35,687 bases of DNA from Bdellovibrionales bacterium (GTDB lineage Bacteria; Bdellovibrionota; Bdellovibrionia; Bdellovibrionales; UBA1609): NCBI GenBank assembly GCA_014323935.1, contig JACOND010000019.1:1-35687 (forward strand), in the 5' to 3' direction. Numbering within the stretch: position 1 is the first letter of the stretch; each line of letters opens with the position of its first letter. Both the position numbers and the translations under genes were made by a program. A model generated the notes under the pieces. That model did no database searches. It saw nothing but the letters and a program-made list of their open reading frames with translations, and was not told the DNA's origin. Of this stretch, positions 7,449 to 14,446 are shown piece by piece.

Positions 7449-8876
7449 TTATTTTAAAAAACAACTTAAGGGAAGACGAACAATAGCTTTGACTCCTTTT
7501 TTTCCAGGGTTAGAAATCAATTCAATCTCTCCTTGATTCGCTACAACAATAGATTGAACTAAATTTAAGCCCTCTCCTAATTGAGATTTTGTAGAGTGAT
7601 ACATCTGAAAAGCTTTTTCAGTATCTTCTAACCCTATCCCATAATCTTTTATCATTAATACAAGAAAGTTTTTTTCTTTTTTAACAGAAATGTCAATTTT
7701 TTGCTTTTCTCTTGTCCCCATGGATTCAATAGCATTTAAAAGAAGTTCATTGATTATAGTTTTAAAAAATCTTTTAAATCCAAAGAGTTTAACATCTGTT
7801 TGAAAATCTTCTTTAATCACTAATTTAGGATAACGAGATTTAAATTTTTTTATTTCTTTTTTTAAAAACTCTTGAAGACGGGACTCTTTTTCTTCTTCAA
7901 GGTTTTCTTTTTTTGACAACTCATTTAAAAGTTCCTCTCGGTTTCTGTAAAAAAAAAGAAGAGGATTTTTAGACGGAGATTTTGGAAAACGGTTGAATTC
8001 AGAAAAAGAAATAAAGGCTGTTTTTAAAAAAGAATAGGCTTGAACAATAAAAGAGAATTTTGAGTAAAAAAGAAAAAGGGAAGAAAATAAAAAAGCTAAA
8101 AGAAAAAAGAAAAGAACATAATATTGTTTTCCTGATATAAAAAGAAATTCAAAAAAATTAAAAGAAATCTCTTTTTTAATCACAAACAAAAGGTTCGTTC
8201 CTTCCCACTCTTGTAAATAATAAAAAATCTGTTTTTTTTGTCTCTTAGACTTAAGAGTAATATGTTTAGAAGAAGATTCTTTAAGAAAAAAATCTATAAA
8301 TTTAGAGATATTTTTCTTACTTAAATCTTGTGGTTTCATAGTATAAAAAAATTTATCTTGGTTCTTATTAAAAGTAGAAAAAGATATATTTTGTTTTTTT
8401 TGTTGTAAATTTTTAAAAAAAGAAGGATTTAAAAAAGTAAGGATTATTTGAGATTCCTCTTTTTTTATAAGAATGACGTGTGTTTTATTTTTCCACTTTA
8501 TTTTTTCAAAATAAAAGATCTTTGGAGATAAAAATAACTTTTTGTCATTTATATTTAAAATTTCTAAAAGATCTTGATCCTCTTCCTCTTGAGGATAAAC
8601 TTTTGAATTTAATTTTGTATCATATACAAGAATTTTAGAGATATCCGTAGAGAGCTGTTGTTGCTTTAAACTAGAGTTCATATCATCTTCTAAAAAAACT
8701 AGCTTTTTATTAAGAAAATTAATATGAATCAAAGCTTCTAATTTAATACTATTTTTAAAAGCTTTTCGTTTTTCTTTAACTTGATTGATTTGAGCTATGC
8801 CAAAACCTATAATAAAAAGAATAAAAAATGAAGTTAAAAGACTAAATAAAATATTAAAATAAAATTTAAAACCCAT
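7449..8876 (-). CDS. Membrane sensor histidine-kinase-like protein without a visible phosphoacceptor His
   Basis: 475 residues. TM1 is at about 8-28, an extracytoplasmic sensor region at 30-245, TM2 at about 252-272, a linker at 275-365 and an HATPase_c domain at 370-470. ATP-site boxes: N box INELLLNAIES (375-385, N381), G1 KDYGIGLE (410-417, D411), F/G2 box MYHSTKSQLGEGLNLV (425-440). The linker where the HisKA dimerisation/H-box should sit contains no histidine at all from residue 206 to 426. It could be a degenerate or partner-dependent kinase or an ATP-binding sensor of another kind. No response regulator is adjacent. It is convergent with the permease pair. Confidence 0.8.
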   Translation of the reverse strand: MGFKFYFNILFSLLTSFFILFIIGFGIAQINQVKEKRKAFKNSIKLEALIHINFLNKKLVFLEDDMNSSLKQQQLSTDISKILVYDTKLNSKVYPQEEEDQDLLEILNINDKKLFLSPKIFYFEKIKWKNKTHVILIKKEESQIILTFLNPSFFKNLQQKKQNISFSTFNKNQDKFFYTMKPQDLSKKNISKFIDFFLKESSSKHITLKSKRQKKQIFYYLQEWEGTNLLFVIKKEISFNFFEFLFISGKQYYVLFFFLLAFLFSSLFLFYSKFSFIVQAYSFLKTAFISFSEFNRFPKSPSKNPLLFFYRNREELLNELSKKENLEEEKESRLQEFLKKEIKKFKSRYPKLVIKEDFQTDVKLFGFKRFFKTIINELLLNAIESMGTREKQKIDISVKKEKNFLVLMIKDYGIGLEDTEKAFQMYHSTKSQLGEGLNLVQSIVVANQGEIELISNPGKKGVKAIVRLPLSCFLK

Positions 8877-9110
8877 ACGAATTATGACTTGATTGAAATT
8901 AGAAAAATCTATTTCAACTCCTTTTTATATCTATTAAAATAAAATTTAATCAAGTTTTATTTTTAAAAACTTATTTAAAAATTTTGAAAGAAGTGAGGTT
9001 TTGACATTTTGTGTAAATTGAAAAAAAATAGAATTTTTCTATTGAGGGGAAGGCTCTGTTAGATTTTTTATCTATTGACACAAATATCTTATAAAGTAAC
9101 ACTTTAAAAA

Positions 9111-10073
9111 ATGCGTTATTTTATAAAAAAAGTAATCAATAAAGTTAAGGATTTACAGATTTTTAAAAAAAAATCTTTTGTTTTTCTCTATAAGAGTGTT
9201 ATTTATAACATGACTTTTGTTGGTAGTTTAATTTTTTTTAATCAAAGCTTAGAAAGCTTTTTTCAAAAAAATCCTTTATCTACTTCTAGTTTCCTCGGTT
9301 TTTCAATACAAGAACCTATTAAAAACACGGGGTTTATTTTTGGTTTTCAGCTCAAAGAGATGTCTTTATTTCTTCACATGATTTTAGTCGCTATTTGTTT
9401 ATTATTTTCCTTTTATTATTTTATTTTTATTCTATTTAGCTCTCGTAAAGAAAAAACTCTTTTACAAATTTCAATAAGTTTTTTATTTGCCGGTTGGTTA
9501 AGCAATTTTCTAAACAAACTCTCACAACTCTATGTTTTAGACTACATAAAATGGGAGATATTTAGATCTATTACAATTTACTTTAATTTAGCTGATATGT
9601 TTCAAACTGTTGGCTGGTTCCTTTTAATTTTACAAATTATTTATTTTAGAAAACAAATTTGGAGAGAGTATGAAAGAAGAAAAAAATTATTGGTTTTAAA
9701 AAAACTGCAGTATCAATTTTTAGCTTATTGCTCTTTCATTTTCGTATTGTTATCTGTATTTTTCATTTTATTGATTCAAAAAATATTGACTGTTCTTGAA
9801 CTGTCTAACAATCCTTTAATTAAAGAAATATCTCACTCTTTTTTAGTTGCTTACTTTTTTTCTTTATTTTTTCTTTATTTCTTCTTCGGTTTATTTTTTA
9901 TCTACATATCTAATAAAATTTATGGTCCTATTTACGCCTTTGAAAGATATATAAGAGAAATACTTGAAGGGAAAAATACTGAAAAAGATTTTCATTTAAG
10001 AAAGGGAGATCAATTTAAACATTTAGAAAAATTAGCTAAAGATATAAAAAAGAAACTCAGCAGTTCATCTTAG
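9111..10073 (+). CDS. LspA-like (signal peptidase II fold) membrane domain fused to a HAMP-like domain
   Basis: 320 residues. Residues 30-180 follow the signal peptidase II layout: IKNTGFIFGF (70-79, like the NxGaaF motif), a membrane span, AGWLSNFLNKLSQLYVLDYI (127-146, like GalGNliDRl..g.VvDfi) and FNLADMFQTVGW (158-169, like FNlADs.i.vG). The second catalytic aspartate is present (D162), but the first is Asn135. Two further membrane spans (about 203-225 and 245-265) lead into a HAMP-like tail (265-312: ISNKIYGPIYAFERYI...LRKGDQFKHLEKL). It is therefore probably not a working peptidase; a lipoprotein- or signal-peptide-sensing role is inference. Its 3' part is duplicated twice downstream. 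Confidence 0.7.
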   Translation: MRYFIKKVINKVKDLQIFKKKSFVFLYKSVIYNMTFVGSLIFFNQSLESFFQKNPLSTSSFLGFSIQEPIKNTGFIFGFQLKEMSLFLHMILVAICLLFSFYYFIFILFSSRKEKTLLQISISFLFAGWLSNFLNKLSQLYVLDYIKWEIFRSITIYFNLADMFQTVGWFLLILQIIYFRKQIWREYERRKKLLVLKKLQYQFLAYCSFIFVLLSVFFILLIQKILTVLELSNNPLIKEISHSFLVAYFFSLFFLYFFFGLFFIYISNKIYGPIYAFERYIREILEGKNTEKDFHLRKGDQFKHLEKLAKDIKKKLSSSS

Positions 10074-10193
10074 AAAGGTTTAGCTTTACTAGTGTTTTAT
10101 GTGTTTATTGACATTTAAAAATATCTCTAAACGAAATCTAAAATAAAAGATTTTTTCTTTAAATATGAAATATAAGAAAAACTTTAGTATTTT

Positions 10194-10674
10194 TTACAGC
10201 TCCTCAGCAGGTGTAACTGTGAAAAGAGATACTTCATCTTTTGAATGAGAAAGTTGAATGTTATTTACACCCTTTTTTAAGGGAAAGTAAACAGCTATTA
10301 AATACTGATTTTCTTCTAAACAAGACAGTGCATAATCCTTTCCAGGAATAGCTTTTCTGTTTAATATAATCTCCGTCTTTTTCAACATTGACTTTTACAA
10401 AAGCTTTATTTGTTCCGGTATAACCATATTTATCCAGCTCCTCTTTTGACCAAACTACAGGAACTAAGGGTTCTGAGGAATTTAAAGACAGGGATAAAAC
10501 TTGATTAATATTATAAACCGAATTTTGATCTGCAACAATAGGGCTTTCTTTAGTAGGGTGTTCTCTCCAATCGCAATTTAACTGCTTATAATCACTTTCA
10601 TTAGAATCACTTTCTTTAGATTTATTACAACTTAAAATATTAAAAGCGATGAATAAAAAAACAAGCTGTTTCAT
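10194..10674 (-). pseudogene. Lipoprotein paralogue, copy 1 (frameshifted by internal deletion)
   Basis: The start is MKQLVFLF at 10674 (good GAGGGGAG ribosome site upstream), with a lipobox FNILSC and an NKSKESDSNESD linker. The mature part matches copies 2 and 3 up to EKDGDYI. There about 50 bp present in the other copies (coding WITAKAFITPFQFANE in copy 2) are missing. This puts the rest out of frame; the original ending (CLEENQYLIAVYFPLKKG...VTPAEEL) resumes in another frame and stops at about 10198. The gene is broken. Confidence 0.85.
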
Positions 10675-10704
10675 AAATACTCCCCTCTTTGTAATTGAAT
10701 TCAA

Positions 10705-10733
10705 CTTATTATTTAAAAAAATGAGCTTGTCAA
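10705..10733 (-). promoter_or_regulatory. Promoter of lipoprotein copy 1
   Basis: On the minus strand TTGACA (10733-10728) is followed after 17 bases by AATAAG (10710-10705). The -35 is identical and equally placed in front of all three lipoprotein copies. Confidence 0.6.
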
Positions 10734-10772
10734 ATAAAAAATCAAAATTATTTAAAAAATTAAGAGCTGATA

Positions 10773-10894
10773 TTTTTCAAACTTTTTCTTGGTTCCTTTT
10801 AATTTCACAAATTATTTATTTTAGAAAACAAAATTTTTCAAACTTTTTCTTGGTTCCTTTTAATTTCACAAATTATTTATTTTAGAAAACAAAA
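10773..10894. repeat. 61-bp direct repeat, two perfect tandem copies
   Basis: Copy one is 10773-10833 and copy two is 10834-10894. Each reads TTTTTCAAAC...TTCCTTTTAATTTC...TTTTAGAAAACAAAA. It is an internal duplication inside the LspA-like remnant of unit B; the corresponding parent segment (from about 9598) is single. The near-perfect match suggests a recent slip or recombination. Confidence 0.9.
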
Positions 10895-10961
10895 TTTGGA
10901 GATAATAGAAGAAAGAATTTAATCACTGTAAGATAAAAAACTTATTAAGTAAGTATTTTTT

Positions 10962-11480
10962 TTACAGCTCCTCAGCAGGTGTAACTGTGAAAAGAGATAC
11001 TTCATCTTTTGAATGAGAAAGTTGAATATTGTTTACACCCTTTTTTAAAGGAAAGTAAACAGCTCTTAAATACTGACTTTCTTCTAAACAAGACTGTGGT
11101 GTGTAATTTTTTGCAGGAATAGGTTTTTCGTTTGCAAATTGAAAGGGAGTTATAAAAGCTTTAGCAGTAATCCAAATAATATAATCTCCTTCTTTTTCAA
11201 TATTAACTTTTACAAAACCTTTATTGGTCCCGGTGTAACCAGATTCATCCAGCTCTTCTTTTGACCAAGCTACAGGAACGAGAGCTTCTGAAGAATTTAA
11301 AGACAGGGATAAAACTTGATTAATATTATAAACCGAATTTTGATCTATATTAATAGGGCTTTCTTTACTTGGGTGTTCTCTCCAATCGCAATTTAACTCC
11401 TCATAATCACTTGCCTTAGATTTATTAAAACTTAAAATATTAAAAACGATAAATAAAAAAATAAGAATGAGCTGTTTCAT
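10962..11480 (-). CDS. Exported protein, lipoprotein paralogue copy 2 (lipobox Cys lost)
   Basis: I place the start at the ATG at 11480 (MKQLILIF), preceded by GAGGGTG; the reading frame is also open a little further up to a GTG. About 172 residues. The signal peptide is intact, but the lipobox reads NILSF instead of NILSC, so the protein should not be lipidated. The mature part is full length: LNCDWREHPSKESPI, NSVYNINQVLSLSLNSSE, TGTNKGFVKVNIEKEGDYI and an ending in VTPAEEL. Function is unknown; it may be a small beta-rich periplasmic domain. Confidence 0.7.
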   Translation of the reverse strand: MKQLILIFLFIVFNILSFNKSKASDYEELNCDWREHPSKESPINIDQNSVYNINQVLSLSLNSSEALVPVAWSKEELDESGYTGTNKGFVKVNIEKEGDYIIWITAKAFITPFQFANEKPIPAKNYTPQSCLEESQYLRAVYFPLKKGVNNIQLSHSKDEVSLFTVTPAEEL

Positions 11481-11511
11481 AAACACCCTCTAAATTTTTA
11501 ATTGAATTTAG

Positions 11512-11539
11512 CTTATATTAAAAAAATTTAGCTTGTCAA
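11512..11539 (-). promoter_or_regulatory. Promoter of lipoprotein copy 2
   Basis: TTGACA (11539-11534) and TATAAG (11517-11512) on the minus strand with a 16-base spacer. This is the same promoter as copies 1 and 3. Confidence 0.6.
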
Positions 11540-11569
11540 ATAAAACATCAAAATTATTAAAAAATTAAG

Positions 11570-11868
11570 AGCTGATATTTTTCAAACTTTTGTTTGGTTC
11601 CTTTTAATTTCACAAATTATTTATTTTAGAAAACAAATTTGGAGAGAATAGAAGATAAGAATTTATTGGTTTTTAAAAAAAACTTCAATATCAATTTTTA
11701 GCTTATTGCTCTCTCATTTTCATATTGTTATACGCTTTTAAAAGATATTGTAAGAAATACTTGAAGGGAAAAAGAATTTCATTTAAGAAAAGGGAATCAA
11801 TTTAATCCTTTAGAAAAATTAACTAAAGATATAAAAAAGAAACTCCCAATTCATCTTAAAAACGTTTA
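11570..11868 (+). pseudogene. 3' remnant of the LspA-like/HAMP gene
   Basis: Matches the parent from the FNLADM codons (9591) to past its stop codon (CAGTTCATCTTAG at 10060-10072, here CAATTCATCTTAA). It has an internal deletion joining the counterpart of about 9747 to that of about 9935, which removes the third and fourth membrane spans, plus frameshifts. No start codon region is present. It fills most of the gap between lipoprotein copies 2 and 3. Confidence 0.8.
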
Positions 11869-12017
11869 GCTTTAGGATTTTTTTATGTGTTTTTCTATTT
11901 TTTTTTCCAAACAGCTATAAAAACATCTCTAAAATAATATAACATAAAAAATTTTCTTATAGCGTTATTCATGAAATATAACTTAAGATAAAAAACTTAT
12001 TTAAGTAAGTGTTTTTT

Positions 12018-12530
12018 TTACAGCTCCTCAGCAGGTGTAACTGTTAAAAGAGATACTTCATCTTTTGAATGAGAAAGTTGAATCATATTTAACCCCTTTT
12101 TTAAGGTAAAGGAAACAGCTTTTAAATACTGATTTTCTTCTAAACAAAACTGTTTTGTGTAATTTTTTGAAGGAATAGGTTTTTCGTTTGCAAATTGAAA
12201 GGGAGTTATAAAAGCTTGAGAAGTAAGCCAAATAATATAATCTCCGTCTTTTTCAATATTAATTTTTACAAAACCTTTATTGGTCCCGGTGTAACCAGAT
12301 TCATCCAGCTCTTCTTTTGACCAAGCTACAGGAGCGAGAGCTTCTGAAGAATTTAAAGACAGGGATAAAACTTCATTAATATTATAAACCGAATTTTGAT
12401 CTATATTAATAGGGTTTTCTTTACTAGGGTGTTCTCTCCAATCGCAATTTAACTCCTTATCATCACTTACCTTAGATTTGTTACAACTTAAAATATTAAA
12501 AGCGATAAATAAAAAAACAAGCTGTTTCAT
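12018..12530 (-). CDS. Putative lipoprotein, copy 3 (the intact copy)
   Basis: I start the gene at MKQLVFLF (ATG at 12530) because GGAGG lies 5 bases upstream; a further in-frame ATG at 12542 would make the ribosome site part of the gene. 170 residues. Signal peptide MKQLVFLFIAFNILSC with lipobox LSC; the mature protein begins CNKSKVSDDKELNCDWREHP. The mature part (NSVYNINEVLSLSLNSSEALAPVAWSKEELDESGYTG...PAEEL) has alternating hydrophobic residues suggestive of a beta-sandwich. I do not recognise the family. It is the only copy with both lipobox and frame intact. Confidence 0.8.
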   Translation of the reverse strand: MKQLVFLFIAFNILSCNKSKVSDDKELNCDWREHPSKENPINIDQNSVYNINEVLSLSLNSSEALAPVAWSKEELDESGYTGTNKGFVKINIEKDGDYIIWLTSQAFITPFQFANEKPIPSKNYTKQFCLEENQYLKAVSFTLKKGLNMIQLSHSKDEVSLLTVTPAEEL

Positions 12531-12554
12531 AAATACCTCCATTTTGCAATTTAG

Positions 12555-12583
12555 CTTATATTAAAAAAAATTTAGCTTGTCAA
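12555..12583 (-). promoter_or_regulatory. Promoter of lipoprotein copy 3
   Basis: Consensus TTGACA (12583-12578), 17-base spacer and TATAAG (12560-12555) on the minus strand, about 25 bases before the chosen start codon. It is one of the clearest promoters in the window. Confidence 0.7.
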
Positions 12584-12701
12584 ATAAAACATCAAAATTA
12601 TTAAAAAATTAAGATTTTTATGAAAGCAAGGGCTTTATACAAAAAGCTAAGACTATGATTCTTGCCTAAAATATTGAGTTAAAGGAAACTTTCATAATTT
12701 C

Positions 12702-14435
12702 TTACTTAATAGGAAGGACCTTTAAGTGATAAGGGTATTTATTTAAAGTTTTTTCTCTGTAAAAATTTGCAAGAGACATATCTCCTAACTTATAACTGTT
12801 AAAAGAAACTCCTGCTAAAGCTGAAAGATGATTTCGATCAATTTGTAATAACTTTTTCCAAATAGATAAAGCAGGTTCCCAATACCCTTCTTGTTCTAAA
12901 AAGCGAGCTTTTAATATAAAAGGTAAAACCGTTTCTTTTGTAAGTATATCATAATTGATAACAGAAAAAGAGATTTCTATCTTTTGAGGATTTGTTTGCT
13001 GACTCATAAGAAAATAAGTATAAAGAGAATTATAGAAATTATTCTGAGGTTCTTGTGTTTTAATTGTCTCAATATGGGACTTAGCTTCTTTAAACCGATC
13101 TGTTTTTATAAGACAGATTCCATATAAAGAATTGATAAGATATCTGTTTTCTGTTTGCAACTTAAGAAAATCCTTACAGTAAGGATAAAAGATTTTCCAA
13201 TTCAGTTTGTCTTTAGCAATAAAAAGACTGTAGCTATATTCTTTAATAAAAAAAGGATCTTGATTTAAAATTTTTTTTATAACTGATTCCATATCTTGTA
13301 TTTTGTTTTGTATCATATAGGTATAAGCTAATAAAAAATAGAATTCCTGTTTAAATTCTCTAATAAAAGCGTCATTCATTAAAGAAAGTTCATTAACTAA
13401 GTAGTTTTCTAGTCCCACGAAATCTTTTTGTGATAATAAATTCAAAGCTTTTAAATACCAAAGAACATCTCTTTCAAAATTTCTTTTAAAAAGCTCACCA
13501 ATTTGTTTTATAGATTCTTTATAGTTTCCCGTTTCCCAGTTTAATATAACCAAATTGACTAAAGCCTCATGGACAATATTCTTATCTTTACTTTTTGAGA
13601 CGAGAGTTTGGAATTGTTTTTCTGCTTCAAAGTATTTTTTATAATAAAAGCTAATAAAAGCTTTTAATAAAAAAAACTTATCATTTGCTAAATTGATTTC
13701 TTCCTTGATTTGATTGGCTTTTTCTTTTTCCCCTTTTTTAATTAAAAGGCTAGCAAATAAAATTTTGTCATTTTCATCAAGGTAAGCTTGAGCTTTTTTA
13801 AAAAAAGGAAAAGCTTGATTAAAGTCTCCGTATTCATAAAATAATTTTCCTTCTTTATTTAAATTTGTTAGCAATTCGCGTTTTTTCTTTATAGGAGTAT
13901 AAAAAAGTTGATATAAAACAAAAACTATTAAAAAAAAACTGATAAGTACAAGAAGTTTCCAACTCAAACTGACAAGAAAACCAATTTTCTTTTGCCTTTT
14001 ATCCTCTTTAGTTTTTTCTTTAAAAATAGGAGAGGATTTGTGTTCTTCCTTAAAAGATGGTTCTAAAGATGAGGAAGCTTTTTTTAAAGACGTCTTTGTT
14101 AAAAGATTAAAACTAACTTCATCCGTTTTATCCTTTTGATTTAAGCTAGAAGTGTTAGTTAAGGTTTTATCCTTTGTTGGGTTGTTTTTAGAAATAGAAA
14201 TTTTACTACTCACTTGAGTTAAAAAATTAGTTATGCGAGTTTGTATATTTAAAGATTGGACCGTCTTTTTAAAATCCTTATGATTTTCTAAAGCTATCCA
14301 AATTTTATAGGGTTCTGTGACTTCATCAAAAGCAGAAATTTTACCGGTTTTAATAAGTGTAATAACCTCTTCTTTATTATAAGGACCTAAAATTTCACTC
14401 GAGGAGCGAATAAGAAATTTTTTTTTCAATTCCAT
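12702..14435 (-). CDS. GYF-domain, TPR-repeat membrane protein
   Basis: 577 residues. An N-terminal GYF_2-like domain (about 5-60: FLIRSSSEILGPYNKEEVITLIKTGKI...W) is followed by a Ser/Lys-rich linker (75-145) and one membrane span at about 151-175 (GFLVSLSWKLLVLISFFLIVFVLYQLF). The rest (185-575) is a series of TPR-like helix pairs, for example LFYEYGDFNQAFPFFKKAQAYL. This makes it a membrane-anchored scaffold with its TPR part probably outside the cytoplasm. GYF-TPR proteins of this layout are common in Bdellovibrio-like bacteria (recollection). It starts 11 bp after purH and is likely co-transcribed. Specific function unknown. Confidence 0.75.
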   Translation of the reverse strand: MELKKKFLIRSSSEILGPYNKEEVITLIKTGKISAFDEVTEPYKIWIALENHKDFKKTVQSLNIQTRITNFLTQVSSKISISKNNPTKDKTLTNTSSLNQKDKTDEVSFNLLTKTSLKKASSSLEPSFKEEHKSSPIFKEKTKEDKRQKKIGFLVSLSWKLLVLISFFLIVFVLYQLFYTPIKKKRELLTNLNKEGKLFYEYGDFNQAFPFFKKAQAYLDENDKILFASLLIKKGEKEKANQIKEEINLANDKFFLLKAFISFYYKKYFEAEKQFQTLVSKSKDKNIVHEALVNLVILNWETGNYKESIKQIGELFKRNFERDVLWYLKALNLLSQKDFVGLENYLVNELSLMNDAFIREFKQEFYFLLAYTYMIQNKIQDMESVIKKILNQDPFFIKEYSYSLFIAKDKLNWKIFYPYCKDFLKLQTENRYLINSLYGICLIKTDRFKEAKSHIETIKTQEPQNNFYNSLYTYFLMSQQTNPQKIEISFSVINYDILTKETVLPFILKARFLEQEGYWEPALSIWKKLLQIDRNHLSALAGVSFNSYKLGDMSLANFYREKTLNKYPYHLKVLPIK

Positions 14436-14446
14436 AGTTTAGGATT

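Larger units (their letters stand above)
9590..10764. repeat. Tandem repeat unit A (LspA-like 3' part plus lipoprotein copy 1)
   Basis: The unit runs from GCTGATATGTTTCAAAC inside the LspA-like gene, through its end, the lipoprotein copy 1 on the opposite strand and that copy's promoter, to ATTAAG near 10764. The same order recurs in units B and C. Boundaries were set by eye where the shared sequence AATTAAG meets GCTGATAT. Confidence 0.75.
10765..11569. repeat. Tandem repeat unit B (LspA-like fragment plus lipoprotein copy 2)
   Basis: Begins with AGCTGATATTTTTCAAAC, matching 9590 onward, and ends at the next AATTAAG/GCTGATAT junction. Only about 130 bases of LspA-like sequence remain, and these include a 61-bp direct repeat. 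Confidence 0.75.
11570..12613. repeat. Tandem repeat unit C (LspA-like fragment plus lipoprotein copy 3)
   Basis: Begins with GCTGATATTTTTCAAAC, matching 9591 onward. It carries a longer LspA-like remnant than unit B, then lipoprotein copy 3 and its promoter, and ends at AATTAAG (12613), after which the similarity stops. Confidence 0.75.

Noticed and set aside
10649-10885. 78-residue plus-strand frame over the repeat array
   Set aside because: It runs antisense through lipoprotein copy 1 and then through the 61-bp repeat of a pseudogene remnant; not a separate gene.
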